Positions 1 through 8,283 of a stretch of DNA of 64,000 nucleotides are shown piece by piece. Origin of the DNA: JAENVU01 sp963801105 (lineage in GTDB: Bacteria; Actinomycetota; Acidimicrobiia; IMCC26256; JAENVU01); the NCBI GenBank assembly GCA_963801105.1, contig CAWDDH010000003.1, positions 2,790,001-2,854,000 of the forward strand. The letters are read 5' to 3'. Made by a program: the position numbers and the translations under genes. The notes beneath the pieces are model-generated. The model saw only the letters and a list, made by a program, of their open reading frames with translations, had not been told where the DNA came from and did no database searches. Numbering within the stretch: the stretch's first letter is position 1; each line of letters starts with the position of its first letter.

Positions 1-2
1 TG

Positions 3-539
3 CTCGCGACGCCGGGGTCGCGCGTCGTGGCGGTCAGCAGCCAGGGCCACCGACCCGGCCGGATCCACTTCGAGGACCTGCAGTCCGAGCAGCGCTACCA
101 CCCGTGGCGGGCCTATTTTCAGAGCAAACTCGCGAACCTCCTCGACACCTTCGAGCTCCAGCGCCGTCTCGTCGCCGCCGCCGCCGACACCGTCGCGGTC
201 GCCGCCCATCCCGGCGGCGCCCGCACCAACCTCGGCCACGAGAACCCCGGCGGGCTGTTGAACACGCTCGGCCACGTGTCGCGTCCGGTCATCGAGCGAT
301 GGTTCCTCCAGTCCGCGGCGATGGGCGCGCTCCCGACGCTCCGGGCCGCGACCGATCCGGGCGTGATCGGCGGCGACTACTACGGCCCGGACGGTCTCGG
401 CGAGCAACGAGGGCATCCGAAGCGGGTCGGGACCAGCGCGCGGGCGCGTGACCTGGACACCGCGCGCCGGCTGTGGGACGTGTCGGTGGAGCTGACCGGG
501 GTCACGTACCCGGAGTTGGCGGGTACCGGGTCCGGATGA
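3..539 (+). CDS. short-chain dehydrogenase/reductase, C-terminal part (5' end outside window)
   Basis: The reading frame is open from the first codon of the window, so the N-terminal Rossmann half with the TGxxxGxG motif lies upstream. What remains shows the classical SDR catalytic region: a V-S-S stretch near the start of the fragment, then the Y-x-x-x-K motif (Y-F-Q-S-K), followed by an H-P-G-G-A-R-T-N segment typical of the retinol dehydrogenase/protochlorophyllide reductase-like SDR branch. Probably an NAD(P)H-dependent oxidoreductase on a lipid or aromatic substrate; the substrate cannot be read from sequence. Its stop codon overlaps the next start (ATGA), so it is translationally coupled to the phosphotransferase. 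Confidence 0.85.
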   Translation, partial: LATPGSRVVAVSSQGHRPGRIHFEDLQSEQRYHPWRAYFQSKLANLLDTFELQRRLVAAAADTVAVAAHPGGARTNLGHENPGGLLNTLGHVSRPVIERWFLQSAAMGALPTLRAATDPGVIGGDYYGPDGLGEQRGHPKRVGTSARARDLDTARRLWDVSVELTGVTYPELAGTGSG

Positions 540-1558
540 GCGACGCCCCTGTCGACCTGGACCGCCTCGCGGCCTGGATGGATCTCCGCGGTCTGGAATC
601 GGGTCCGATCACCGACGTCGCCCCGATCACGGGCGGGACGCAGAACATCCTCCTGTCGTTCCGGCGCGGGGCGCAGGCGTTCGTCCTGCGGCACCCGCCG
701 CGCCACAAGCGGGCGAACAGCGACGCGACGATGCGGCGGGAGGCGCGTATCCTCGCCGCACTCGCCGGCACCGAGGTCCCCCATCCGTCGCTCATCGCGG
801 CGTGCGACGACATCGAGACGCTCGGCGCCGCGTTCTACCTCATGGAGCCCGTGGCGGGGTTCAATCCCACCCTCGGCCTCCCGGAGCCGCACCGCTCCGA
901 TCGGAGCCTGCAGCGGGCGATGGGCTTCGCGATGGCCGACGGCCTGATCGCGCTCGCCGGCGTCGACCCGGTGGCGCGCGGTATCGACGACCTCGGCCGG
1001 TTCGAGGGATGGGCCGAGCGCCAGGTGGGCCGGTGGCGCGCACAGCTCGACGGGTACCGCGAGCTCGACGGGTACCCAGGCCCGGACCTCCCGGGGGTCG
1101 ACGAGGTCGGCGCCTGGCTCGGCGCCCACCTCCCGGGTGACGTGCGTATGGGGCTCATGCACGGGGACTTCCACTTCGCCAACGTCCTGATCGCGCCGGA
1201 CGCGGGCCGTCTCGCGGCCATCGTCGATTGGGAGCTGTCGACCATCGGCGATCCCCTGCTCGACCTCGGCCACCTCCTGGCCACCTGGCCGGTGCGGGAG
1301 GGTGTCGCGGCGCCGATCGGTGTGGCCGCCCCGGGGCTCCCGACGCCCGAGGAGGTGATCGGGCACTACGCGGCTCGGACCGACCGGGACCTCACCGAAC
1401 TGACCTGGTACCGGGTGCTCGCGTGCTACCGGTTGGGCCTGATCCTGGAGGGCACCCACGCGCGGGCGTGCGCCGGTCTCGCGCCCGTCGAGGTCGGCGA
1501 TCAGCTGCACCTGCTCACGGTCATGCTCCTCGCCCAGGCGCTCGAGCTCGTCGGTTGA
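536..1558 (+). CDS. phosphotransferase family protein (APH/ACAD10-11-type kinase)
   Basis: About 340 residues with the aminoglycoside-phosphotransferase fold. Visible are a Brenner-type motif H-G-D-F-H-x-x-N (about residues 209-216) giving the catalytic Asp, and a DFG-equivalent V-D-W-E (Asp about 231) followed by G-D-P-L-x-D-L. This pattern is typical of the ACAD10/ACAD11-associated kinase branch, which in actinobacteria usually sits with acyl-CoA dehydrogenases or SDRs and is thought to phosphorylate hydroxylated acyl or small alcohol substrates rather than antibiotics. The ATG at 536 is chosen because it overlaps the preceding stop by 4 bases; an in-frame start 63 bases earlier would run deep into the SDR gene. 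Confidence 0.85.
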   Translation: MSDAPVDLDRLAAWMDLRGLESGPITDVAPITGGTQNILLSFRRGAQAFVLRHPPRHKRANSDATMRREARILAALAGTEVPHPSLIAACDDIETLGAAFYLMEPVAGFNPTLGLPEPHRSDRSLQRAMGFAMADGLIALAGVDPVARGIDDLGRFEGWAERQVGRWRAQLDGYRELDGYPGPDLPGVDEVGAWLGAHLPGDVRMGLMHGDFHFANVLIAPDAGRLAAIVDWELSTIGDPLLDLGHLLATWPVREGVAAPIGVAAPGLPTPEEVIGHYAARTDRDLTELTWYRVLACYRLGLILEGTHARACAGLAPVEVGDQLHLLTVMLLAQALELVG

Positions 1559-1591
1559 GACGCGTGGACGCATCCGGCCCGATCGACGCCG

Positions 1592-1597
1592 TAGGGT
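1592..1597 (+). promoter_or_regulatory. putative -10 element for leaderless PhyH-like gene
   Basis: TAGGGT followed by 7 nt and then the GTG at 1605. The same spacing recurs at many genes in this window, and there is no Shine-Dalgarno sequence here. It supports GTG 1605 over the in-frame GTG at 1596. Confidence 0.5.
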
Positions 1598-1604
1598 GCG
1601 GGCC

Positions 1605-2834
1605 GTGAGCGTCGATCTCCGCACCCGCTGGGACGACGCCGTCCCGGTGATCGACGGGGCGACGTTCCTGTCCGAAGCCCTGCCCGCGTTGATCGCGGCC
1701 GCCCCCGAGCCGGTACACAGCACCGAGGTGCTCGACCTCCGGCCCGTCGTCGTCGAGGTGGACGGCGACCCGGTCACCCTGTCCCGGGCGGAGGACGGCC
1801 GCCTCCTCGTCACGCCGGGGGCGTCCGCGGTGGCTCAGGAGCGATGGGTGCTGTCGGTCGCGCAGCTCGTCGACCTCGTGAACGACCAGGTCACGCCGGT
1901 GGGGCTCATGACCGCCGGCGACCTCCGTCTGGACCGGGGACGCATCGCGCGGATCATGGACTGGTGGCTCGTGCTGCGTGCGGTGCTCGACGACCGCACC
2001 GTGCTGGCGCCCGGATCCCTCGGGGCCGAACCCGACGTGGACGCGTCCTTCACGCTGGCGGACGACCCGGCCGAGCTGGCGGACTTCCTCGAGCGGAACG
2101 GCTTCCTCCACCTGCGGGAGGTCTTCTCCCCCGCCGAGATGGCGCGCATCGCCGACGACATGGATGCTGCCGCGCCGTCGTACCGTCCGGACGACGGCCG
2201 GAGCTGGTGGGCGACGGTCGCCGACGGCAGCCGCCGGGTGGTCCGCATGCAGCACTTCCACGAGCGGTCCGAGACCACGGCGGCGCTCCTCGTGGACGCA
2301 CGGATGGACGCGATCCGGCGGATCCCGGGTCTGGGCCACGAGGCCACCGCGCGGGGCAACCGCATCGAGGCGCTGTTCAAGCCGGTCGGGGTCGCGGAGG
2401 GCATCTCCGACGTGCCGTGGCACAAGGACTGCAGTCTCGGGCGCCACAGCTACCAGTGCTGCTCGCTCACCGTCGGGATCTCGGTGACCGGCGCCGGCCC
2501 GACGACCGGTCAGCTCCGGGTCGTGCCCGGCTCGCACCGTGCCCTGCTCTGGCCGTCGCTCCTGGACCCCGCGGCGCTCGGGCTGGCGGACCGGCCTCTG
2601 CCGACGGCCACCGGCGACGTGACGGTGCACCTCAGCTGCACGCTCCACCGGGCGGAGCCGCCGACGGCCGGCGAGCGCAAGGTGCTCTACACCGGGTTCA
2701 CACTCCCGGCCCGGGATCGCGAGGCCGCGGCGGCCGCGTCCGGGCGCCTGTACCGCCGGTCGCGCGAACGGGCACCGCTCACCACGAGCCAGCGCCCGGC
2801 GCCCACGCGGGGCCGGGCCGGCGAGGCGCGGTGA
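1605..2834 (+). CDS. phytanoyl-CoA dioxygenase (PhyH) family protein
   Basis: A roughly 409-residue Fe(II)/2-oxoglutarate dioxygenase-like protein. The iron-binding H-x-D is seen as W-H-K-D (about His273/Asp275), the distal His as L-H-R (about 348), followed by a G-E-R-K-V-L-Y segment whose Arg would bind 2-oxoglutarate. The first 120-150 residues are an extra N-terminal region not needed for the fold. The start at 1605 is preferred over 1596 because of the -10-like hexamer 7 nt upstream. The stop overlaps the CorA start (GTGA). Substrate unknown; with an SDR and a kinase upstream, hydroxylation of a lipid or small alcohol is a reasonable inference. Confidence 0.8.
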   Translation: MSVDLRTRWDDAVPVIDGATFLSEALPALIAAAPEPVHSTEVLDLRPVVVEVDGDPVTLSRAEDGRLLVTPGASAVAQERWVLSVAQLVDLVNDQVTPVGLMTAGDLRLDRGRIARIMDWWLVLRAVLDDRTVLAPGSLGAEPDVDASFTLADDPAELADFLERNGFLHLREVFSPAEMARIADDMDAAAPSYRPDDGRSWWATVADGSRRVVRMQHFHERSETTAALLVDARMDAIRRIPGLGHEATARGNRIEALFKPVGVAEGISDVPWHKDCSLGRHSYQCCSLTVGISVTGAGPTTGQLRVVPGSHRALLWPSLLDPAALGLADRPLPTATGDVTVHLSCTLHRAEPPTAGERKVLYTGFTLPARDREAAAAASGRLYRRSRERAPLTTSQRPAPTRGRAGEAR

Positions 2835-3802
2835 CCCTACACACCCGGGCATGGGAGCAGGGGCAGGTCGTCGCCGAGAACTTCGCGCTCGAGGACGTGT
2901 CCCAACAGCTCGAGCGGCCCGGCCGGGTGGTCTGGGTGGACCTCTGCGAGCCGGACCACGCCACCCTGACCCGCCTCGCGTCCGAGCTCCAGCTGCACGA
3001 GCTCGCGGTCGAGGACGCCGTGGGCGAGCACCAGCGTCCGAAGCTGGACCACTACCCGACGCACCTGTTCCTGACGTGTCATGCATTGCGCAGCTCGGAC
3101 GTCGGCAACCTCGTCGGCAGCGAGATCGACGCCTTCGTCGGTCAACGGTGGCTCATCACCGTCCGCAAGGACGAGGGATTCCTCCTCGATCCGCTGCTGC
3201 GGCGCTGGGACCAGTCGACCGATCTCGTGAGCCACGGGGTCTCGTTCCTGCTCTACGGCCTGCTCGACCTCGTCGTCGACGAGTACTTCGACGCGGTCAA
3301 CGGGTTCGACGACTACTACGACACCGTGAGCGAGGGGCTCTTCTCGGACCGTCCGCTCGCGCCGGCGGAACAGCGCCAATGGTTCGAGGCGCGGCGCAAC
3401 CTGGTGAGGTTCCACCGGCTGGTCGCTCCGATGCGCGAGGTGATCAGCGCGCTGATGCGGCGCGAGCACGGGACGATCGACGACGAGATGTACCCGTACT
3501 ACCAGGATGTCTACGACCACATCCTGCGCGTCACCGAGGCCACCGACGCGCTCCGAGATCTCGTCGGCACGATCGTGGAGACGAACCTCAGCCTGCGCGA
3601 CTACCGCCAGAACCAGATCATGAAGAAGGTCACGAGCTGGGCCGCGATCATCGCGGTCCCCACGCTCGTGACCGGGTACTACGGGATGAACGTGCCCTAC
3701 CCGGGGTTCGCGCGGCACTGGGGCTATCAGTTCTCGACTGTGCTGATGGTGGCCATGGTGATCGCGCTCTACGCCATGTTCCGGCGCAAGGACTGGCTCT
3801 GA
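2831..3802 (+). CDS. corA: CorA-type magnesium/divalent cation transporter
   Basis: 323 residues, the usual length for CorA/MIT proteins. A long cytoplasmic alpha/beta plus coiled-coil N-terminal domain is followed by two C-terminal membrane helices. The diagnostic G-M-N selectivity motif lies at about residues 285-287, followed by a short periplasmic loop (V-P-Y-P-G), the second helix and a basic tail. It mediates Mg2+ (possibly Co2+/Ni2+) uptake as a pentamer in the cytoplasmic membrane. The GTG start overlaps the stop of the dioxygenase gene. It ends 9 bp before the convergent Cys-cluster gene. Confidence 0.93.
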   Translation: MTLHTRAWEQGQVVAENFALEDVSQQLERPGRVVWVDLCEPDHATLTRLASELQLHELAVEDAVGEHQRPKLDHYPTHLFLTCHALRSSDVGNLVGSEIDAFVGQRWLITVRKDEGFLLDPLLRRWDQSTDLVSHGVSFLLYGLLDLVVDEYFDAVNGFDDYYDTVSEGLFSDRPLAPAEQRQWFEARRNLVRFHRLVAPMREVISALMRREHGTIDDEMYPYYQDVYDHILRVTEATDALRDLVGTIVETNLSLRDYRQNQIMKKVTSWAAIIAVPTLVTGYYGMNVPYPGFARHWGYQFSTVLMVAMVIALYAMFRRKDWL

Positions 3803-3811
3803 CGGCTCGCG

Positions 3812-4348
3812 TCAGCGCGTCGCGCGCGTGAGCGTGCGCAGTGCCCGACCGAGCGCGTTCGCGGGCCCGGGATCGCCCGTCGCCGGCTCGAGCGCCGCGT
3901 CGATCCGGGCGCGGGCGGCGCGGTCCGCGTCGGTGTCGATCACGAACCGCCAGCGGCGCGCCCGTGCCGCGATCGCGGGCTGCTCGGCCGGGTCGATGCC
4001 CGTCGCGGCGAAGACCCGGCAGTCGTAGGTCCGGCAGGTCCGCGGCCGGTGCTCGTAGATCGAGCAGCCGGACCCGGTCAGCATCGGGCAGCGACCGTCC
4101 TCGTCGTAGCCGAGCAGCCGGTGGCCCGCAGGCGCGAACGGCGCGGGAAAGAGCAGCGCGGCGGGGACGTGCGCGAGGGTGTCGGTCTCGTCGGGCTCGA
4201 TGTGCACGAACTGGCCCGAGGCGCAGCAGGCCGTGCAACCGTCGCAGGGCACGTCGGAGGACCGACCGGCGCGCAGGACCGCACCGATCCGTTCGAGCCA
4301 CTCGCCGAGCGGACCGGCCGGGACGGTCTCTGTGTCGTGGTCGTCCAC
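3812..4348 (-). CDS. YkgJ-family cysteine cluster protein
   Basis: 178 residues. The N-terminal half has C-x-x-C-x-x-C-C (C-D-G-C-T-A-C-C) and the central part C-P-M-L...C-S-I-Y-E-x-R-P-x-x-C-R-x-Y-x-C, the YkgJ/CxxCxxCC pattern (PF03692-type), predicted to bind a zinc or iron-sulfur site. The molecular role is unknown. The GTG start at 4348 is preceded by GGGAGGAG at good spacing; a longer upstream reading would overlap the neighbouring methyltransferase. It lies 46 bp downstream of that methyltransferase on the same strand and may be co-transcribed with it. Confidence 0.82.
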   Translation of the reverse strand: MDDHDTETVPAGPLGEWLERIGAVLRAGRSSDVPCDGCTACCASGQFVHIEPDETDTLAHVPAALLFPAPFAPAGHRLLGYDEDGRCPMLTGSGCSIYEHRPRTCRTYDCRVFAATGIDPAEQPAIAARARRWRFVIDTDADRAARARIDAALEPATGDPGPANALGRALRTLTRATR

Positions 4349-4394
4349 TCGAACGGCTCCTCCCGCACGGGATCGTACGGGAGGAGCGGGGAGG

Positions 4395-5267
4395 TCAGCG
4401 GCTGTGGGCGTCGACCCCGCTGAGCAGCTCCTCGATGGGGCAGGCGGACGCGTCCTGTGGGGGGCGGGAGAGGAACACCTCCACGTGGTAGCGCCCCTCG
4501 GACTCGCAGCCGGCCGGGTCGACCTCGAGCTCGGCCAGCCGGGCGAGTGCATACGACTGCTCCGTCTCGTCGACGAAGCGGCGTTGAGGGAAGGTCACGC
4601 CTTCGAGCTTCTCGGTCACGAGCCCCCGCGCCGCCAGCCGCTCGACGACGGGCCCGTAGGGAACCGATCGGAGGCAGAGCGTCGCGATCCACGGCGGCGT
4701 GGCGTCGCCACGCGCGTCGAGCAACCGGTCGAAGGTCCGTGCGGTGACGTACCCGACCCCGCCGGTCACCGTGATCATGTCGACGGCGGCCATCGTGGCC
4801 CGCAGGTCGCGGCCGGCGCGGTGGCGCTCGAGGTCCACGGCGTGGCCATGGTCGATCAGCCCGGCGGCCACGGCGTAGGTGATCGCCGGCGCAGAGCTGT
4901 CGAGACCGACGACGCGGGGTGCGCCGTCGCGCCGGCGTGTCTGCAGGAACGCTCGATCCGACTCGATGAGCTCCCGGGTCGTCGCGTCGGCGAGCTCACG
5001 GCCCGTGTACCGCGCGTGCAACTCGTCGAGTTCGACGTCGTACTTCAGGAGCGCACCGTTGATGCCGTACGAGGAGCAGACGTCGAGCACCGTCGGCTGC
5101 ACGAGGTCGAGGGCCTCCAACGCCGCCGCGAAGACGGTCGCGCCGTGGGTCGGTACCTCGTAGTCGTGCGCACCCAGCACGCGGAAGTAGGCGCGCGGGT
5201 CGGGGCTGACGTAGATGTCGTCGAAGACGGCCTTCCTGCCGGTCGAACGTTGATGGCCGTGAGGCAT
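4395..5267 (-). CDS. SAM-dependent methyltransferase-like protein
   Basis: 290 residues with a Rossmann methyltransferase core: motif I V-L-D-V-C-S-S-Y-G (about residues 60-68), motif II V-V-G-L-D-S-S-A (about 119-126) and a post-II V-D-M-I-T-V-T-G-G-V-G-Y loop. Motif I lacks the usual G-x-G-x-G pattern, so this is a divergent branch and may bind SAM in an unusual way or not at all. The target is unknown. It probably shares a transcript with the downstream Cys-cluster protein; two inverted repeats lie just upstream of its start. Confidence 0.6.
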   Translation of the reverse strand: MPHGHQRSTGRKAVFDDIYVSPDPRAYFRVLGAHDYEVPTHGATVFAAALEALDLVQPTVLDVCSSYGINGALLKYDVELDELHARYTGRELADATTRELIESDRAFLQTRRRDGAPRVVGLDSSAPAITYAVAAGLIDHGHAVDLERHRAGRDLRATMAAVDMITVTGGVGYVTARTFDRLLDARGDATPPWIATLCLRSVPYGPVVERLAARGLVTEKLEGVTFPQRRFVDETEQSYALARLAELEVDPAGCESEGRYHVEVFLSRPPQDASACPIEELLSGVDAHSR

Positions 5268-5602
5268 GCTGATTCCGGTCTTCCGGCGCGTCAGGTCACG
5301 ACCTGGTGACGCGACGCGCGGAGGGTCGAGGGACGGGAAATCGACCCTCGCCGCCCGATGTCGCGGTTCTCAGCGGATTGCGTCCGCATCGTGTGACATT
5401 TCCGCGCGCTCGGCGGCCATCCCGCCCACGGTTCGGGCCTCCAATGAAGCCGTCAGATCGGCGATACGTCTGCTTCACACTCTGGCAACGGGCACGTCGC
5501 GGACCGTTCCTAGCTTGCCCGCCCAGGTGAGCCGGGAAGTCTGGTCGGCCCGTTGCACTCGGTGCGGCGGAATGTTTCCTCAACGAACGGAGTGCACATC
5601 TC
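5268..5602. promoter_or_regulatory. divergent intergenic region between methyltransferase and amt genes, with two inverted repeats
   Basis: 335 bp with no convincing ORF. It holds an imperfect inverted repeat at 5288-5312 (GCGTCAGGT against ACCTGGTGACGC) and a perfect 9-bp repeat GAGGGTCGA / TCGACCCTC at 5321-5329 and 5341-5349 with an 11-nt spacer. Both lie close to the methyltransferase start and could be operators or a leader hairpin. The amt side shows ACGGAG about 13 nt before its ATG as a weak ribosome-binding site. No GlnR-type tandem box was recognised. Confidence 0.4.
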
Positions 5603-6919
5603 ATGGGATCCTTGTTCGCTGCCGACGTGACGGCGCAGAGCGTGCAAGTCAACCTCGACAACGTCTTCGTGCTGTTGTCCGCCGTCCTCGTGATCTTCAT
5701 GCAGGCCGGATTCGCGCTGGTGGAGGCCGGTTTCACCCGGGCCAAGAGCGTCGCCAACATCATGATGAAGAACCTCATGGACTTCATGGTCGGCGTGGTC
5801 GCGTTCTTCTGCGTCGGGTTCGCGTTCGCGTTCGGGGCTGGCAACGACCTCATCGGCTGGAAGGGGTTCTTCCTCGGTGACGGCGCCGCCAGCTACGGCA
5901 CGCTGAACATCGCGGTGTTCTTCGTGTTCCAGCTGGCGTTCGCCGCGACCGCGGCCACGATCGTGTCCGGCGCCATGGCCGAACGCACGAAGTTCAAGGC
6001 GTACTTCTTCTACAGCATCGTGATCTCCGCAGTGATCTATCCCGTCGTCGTGCACTGGAACTGGGGCGGCGGATGGCTGTCGAAGATGGACACCCCCTTC
6101 GTCGACTTCGCCGGCTCCACCATCGTCCACGCGACGGGTGGGATCGCGGCGCTCATGGGCGCCTGGATGCTCGGGCCGAGGATCGGCAAGTACGGCGCCG
6201 ACGGCAAGCCCCGCGTGATCCAGGGTCACTCGATCCCGTTCGCGGTGCTCGGCACGTTCATCCTCCTGGTGGGTTGGTACGGGTTCAACCCGGGCTCGGA
6301 GCTCGCCGCCGACGGTGCGATCGGCCCGATCGCGGTGACGACCACGCTGGCGGCCGGGATGGGTGCGGTCATCGCACTGCTCATCTCCTGGCGGACGACC
6401 CACGGTGCGCCCGACGTCGGCATGGCGGCCAACGGCGCGCTGGCCGGCCTGGTGGGGATCACGGCCGGGTGCGCCGCGGTCAGCAACATCGGAGCGCTCT
6501 GTATCGGCGGGCTCGCCGGCGCAGCGGTCGTCGGAAGCGTGTGGTTCTTCGACCGGGTCCGCATCGACGACCCGGTGGGCGCGATCTCGGTGCACGGGAC
6601 CTGTGGGGTCCTCGGCACCCTGCTGGTCGGCTTCTTCTCCGTCGACCAGGGGATCTTCTACGGCCATGGCGCGGACCTCCTCGTGACGCAGGCGATCGGC
6701 GTCGTCGCGATCGCGGCGTGGGTCAGCGTCACCGCCGGCGTGCTCTTCTTCGTGATCAAGAAGACCATGGGTCTGCGCGTGAGCGCCGACGAGGAGCACG
6801 CGGGTCTCGACGTGATGGAGCACGGTGCTCGGGGCTACGGGCCCGAGATCTACACCGCCGACTTCGTCATCGAGGCCGACAACGAGCGCGTCCCGGTGCT
6901 GAGCGGCGCCGCGGAGTAA
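5603..6919 (+). CDS. amt: ammonium transporter Amt
   Basis: 438 residues with eleven predicted membrane helices. Family landmarks are visible: the A-E-R-T-K-F-K-A-Y loop after helix 3, H-W-N-W-G-G-G-W-L, the twin-His pore residues in H-A-T-G-G and S-V-H-G-T-C-G, and A-A-N-G-x-L-A-G-L-V. A trimeric channel that takes up ammonium for nitrogen assimilation. Amt is usually paired with a PII protein gene (glnK/glnB); none follows here, and the next gene is DNA polymerase IV behind its own promoter. The ATG at 5603 is kept because the upstream stretch is non-coding. Confidence 0.95.
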   Translation: MGSLFAADVTAQSVQVNLDNVFVLLSAVLVIFMQAGFALVEAGFTRAKSVANIMMKNLMDFMVGVVAFFCVGFAFAFGAGNDLIGWKGFFLGDGAASYGTLNIAVFFVFQLAFAATAATIVSGAMAERTKFKAYFFYSIVISAVIYPVVVHWNWGGGWLSKMDTPFVDFAGSTIVHATGGIAALMGAWMLGPRIGKYGADGKPRVIQGHSIPFAVLGTFILLVGWYGFNPGSELAADGAIGPIAVTTTLAAGMGAVIALLISWRTTHGAPDVGMAANGALAGLVGITAGCAAVSNIGALCIGGLAGAAVVGSVWFFDRVRIDDPVGAISVHGTCGVLGTLLVGFFSVDQGIFYGHGADLLVTQAIGVVAIAAWVSVTAGVLFFVIKKTMGLRVSADEEHAGLDVMEHGARGYGPEIYTADFVIEADNERVPVLSGAAE

Positions 6920-6955
6920 CCCTCGACACTCGCCCTGGGGGGTGGGTCGGCGGCG

Positions 6956-6979
6956 GCCGGCCTGCCCCCCGAGGCCGGC
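6956..6979 (+). terminator. stem-loop downstream of amt
   Basis: A perfect 8-bp stem GCCGGCCT / AGGCCGGC with an 8-nt loop, 37 bp after the amt stop and before the dinB promoter. There is no U tract, as is common for actinobacterial terminators. Confidence 0.5.
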
Positions 6980-7007
6980 ACCGGATGGTCCGCCCGCCGG
7001 CGGCGGG

Positions 7008-7023
7008 GCGAACAGACGTTCGC
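7008..7023 (+). promoter_or_regulatory. LexA SOS box upstream of dinB
   Basis: The perfect palindrome GCGAAC-AGAC-GTTCGC matches the Gram-positive/actinobacterial LexA consensus CGAAC-N4-GTTCG. It abuts the putative -10 hexamer at 7024-7029, so LexA binding would block RNA polymerase directly. It predicts DNA-damage induction of polymerase IV. Confidence 0.8.
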
Positions 7024-7029
7024 TACGCT
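7024..7029 (+). promoter_or_regulatory. putative -10 element of leaderless dinB
   Basis: TACGCT with 6 nt to the ATG at 7036 and no Shine-Dalgarno, so the transcript would begin at or next to the start codon. Confidence 0.55.
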
Positions 7030-7035
7030 GGTCTC

Positions 7036-8283
7036 ATGCCGCTGCGGACCGCGACGATCCTGCACGCCGACCTGGACGCCTTCTACGCGTCGGTCGAACA
7101 GCTGCTGGACCCGAGGCTGGCAGGGGTCCCGATCGCCGTCGGCGGTGGCGTGGTGCTGGCCGCGTCGTACGAGGCCCGGGCATTCGGGGTCCGCGGCGGG
7201 ATGCCGGGCCGGCGGGCACGCGAGCTCTGCCCCCACCTGCGTTTCGTCGGCGGTCACTTCCGGGAGTACCAGCGCCTCGGAGACGCGGTCATGGACGTCT
7301 TCACCGATTTCACGCCGCTCGTGGAGCGGATCTCGATCGACGAGGCGTTCCTCGACGTCACCGGGTCGGTGCACCTCTTCGGCGCGCCCGAGGCGATGGG
7401 CGCAACGATCCGGCGGCGCGTGCGAGAGGAGCTCGGTCTACCGATCTCGGTCGGGGTCGCGAGCACGAAACACCTCGCCAAGGTCGCATCGCAGGTTGCC
7501 AAGCCGGACGGCATGGTGGTCGTCGCGGCAGGTGAGGAGGAGGCGTTCCTCGATCCCCTGCCGGTCGGGCTGCTGTGGGGGGTCGGACCGGCGACGCGCG
7601 AGCGACTCGCGGCGAAGGGCATCCACACGATCGGTGCGCTCGCGACGGTCGACCCCTCGGCGTTGGGTCGGTTGCTCGGTCCAGCCGCCGGATCGAAGCT
7701 CGGCGCGCTGGCGGTCAACGCCGACGCTCGCCGCGTGGAGCTGCACCGCCCGAGCCACTCCGTCGGCGCGCAGTCGGCGCTCGGCCGGCGCCCGGTCGAC
7801 GACGAGCTCCTGCGGACGACCTTCGGATTCCTCGCCGACCGCGTGGCGGCGCGGTTGCGGACCTCGGAACGGGCCGGTCGGACCGTCACCGTGCGGGTTC
7901 GGTTCCCCGACTTCGAGTCGGTGACGCGCTCGGGCACCTCGCGTCGCGCGACCTGCTCGACGCGCACTCTGACCGAGCGGGCTGTGACGCTGACCCAGCG
8001 CGCGCTCGCGGACCATCCCGACCGATCCGAGGTCACCTTGCTCGCGATCTCGGTGTCGAACCTGGTGCCGGAGGTCCCCCTCCAGCTGGAGCTGCCTCTC
8101 GACGGTCGCGACGACGGGGAGCGTGCCGGGACGCCGTCGGGCACGGCCCGCCGCGCATTGGACCGCGCGGTCGACGCGGCGCGTGCGCGGTTCGGTCGCG
8201 ATGCAGTGGGCTACGCACCGGTCGTGATGCGGGCCGGCGGCGGCGTGCCGGACGAGTTCCGGGAGCTGGCCGAGTCAGGCTGA
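7036..8283 (+). CDS. dinB: DNA polymerase IV (Y-family translesion polymerase)
   Basis: 415 residues, normal for Pol IV. The palm motif H-A-D-L-D-A-F-Y (Asp12, Phe/Tyr steric gate) and the S-I-D-E-A-F-L-D motif (about Asp102/Glu103) supply the metal-binding carboxylates. Helix-hairpin-helix and little-finger regions follow, and near the C-terminus Q-L-E-L-P-L resembles a beta-clamp binding peptide. It copies past lesions during SOS. The ATG start fits the leaderless promoter and LexA box immediately upstream. The 3' end overlaps the convergent reductase gene by 9 bp. Confidence 0.93.
   Translation: MPLRTATILHADLDAFYASVEQLLDPRLAGVPIAVGGGVVLAASYEARAFGVRGGMPGRRARELCPHLRFVGGHFREYQRLGDAVMDVFTDFTPLVERISIDEAFLDVTGSVHLFGAPEAMGATIRRRVREELGLPISVGVASTKHLAKVASQVAKPDGMVVVAAGEEEAFLDPLPVGLLWGVGPATRERLAAKGIHTIGALATVDPSALGRLLGPAAGSKLGALAVNADARRVELHRPSHSVGAQSALGRRPVDDELLRTTFGFLADRVAARLRTSERAGRTVTVRVRFPDFESVTRSGTSRRATCSTRTLTERAVTLTQRALADHPDRSEVTLLAISVSNLVPEVPLQLELPLDGRDDGERAGTPSGTARRALDRAVDAARARFGRDAVGYAPVVMRAGGGVPDEFRELAESG

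Noticed and set aside
5268..5602. A GlnR operator upstream of amt.
   Set aside because: GTGAC is present but the tandem GTnAC/GAAAC spacing is not.
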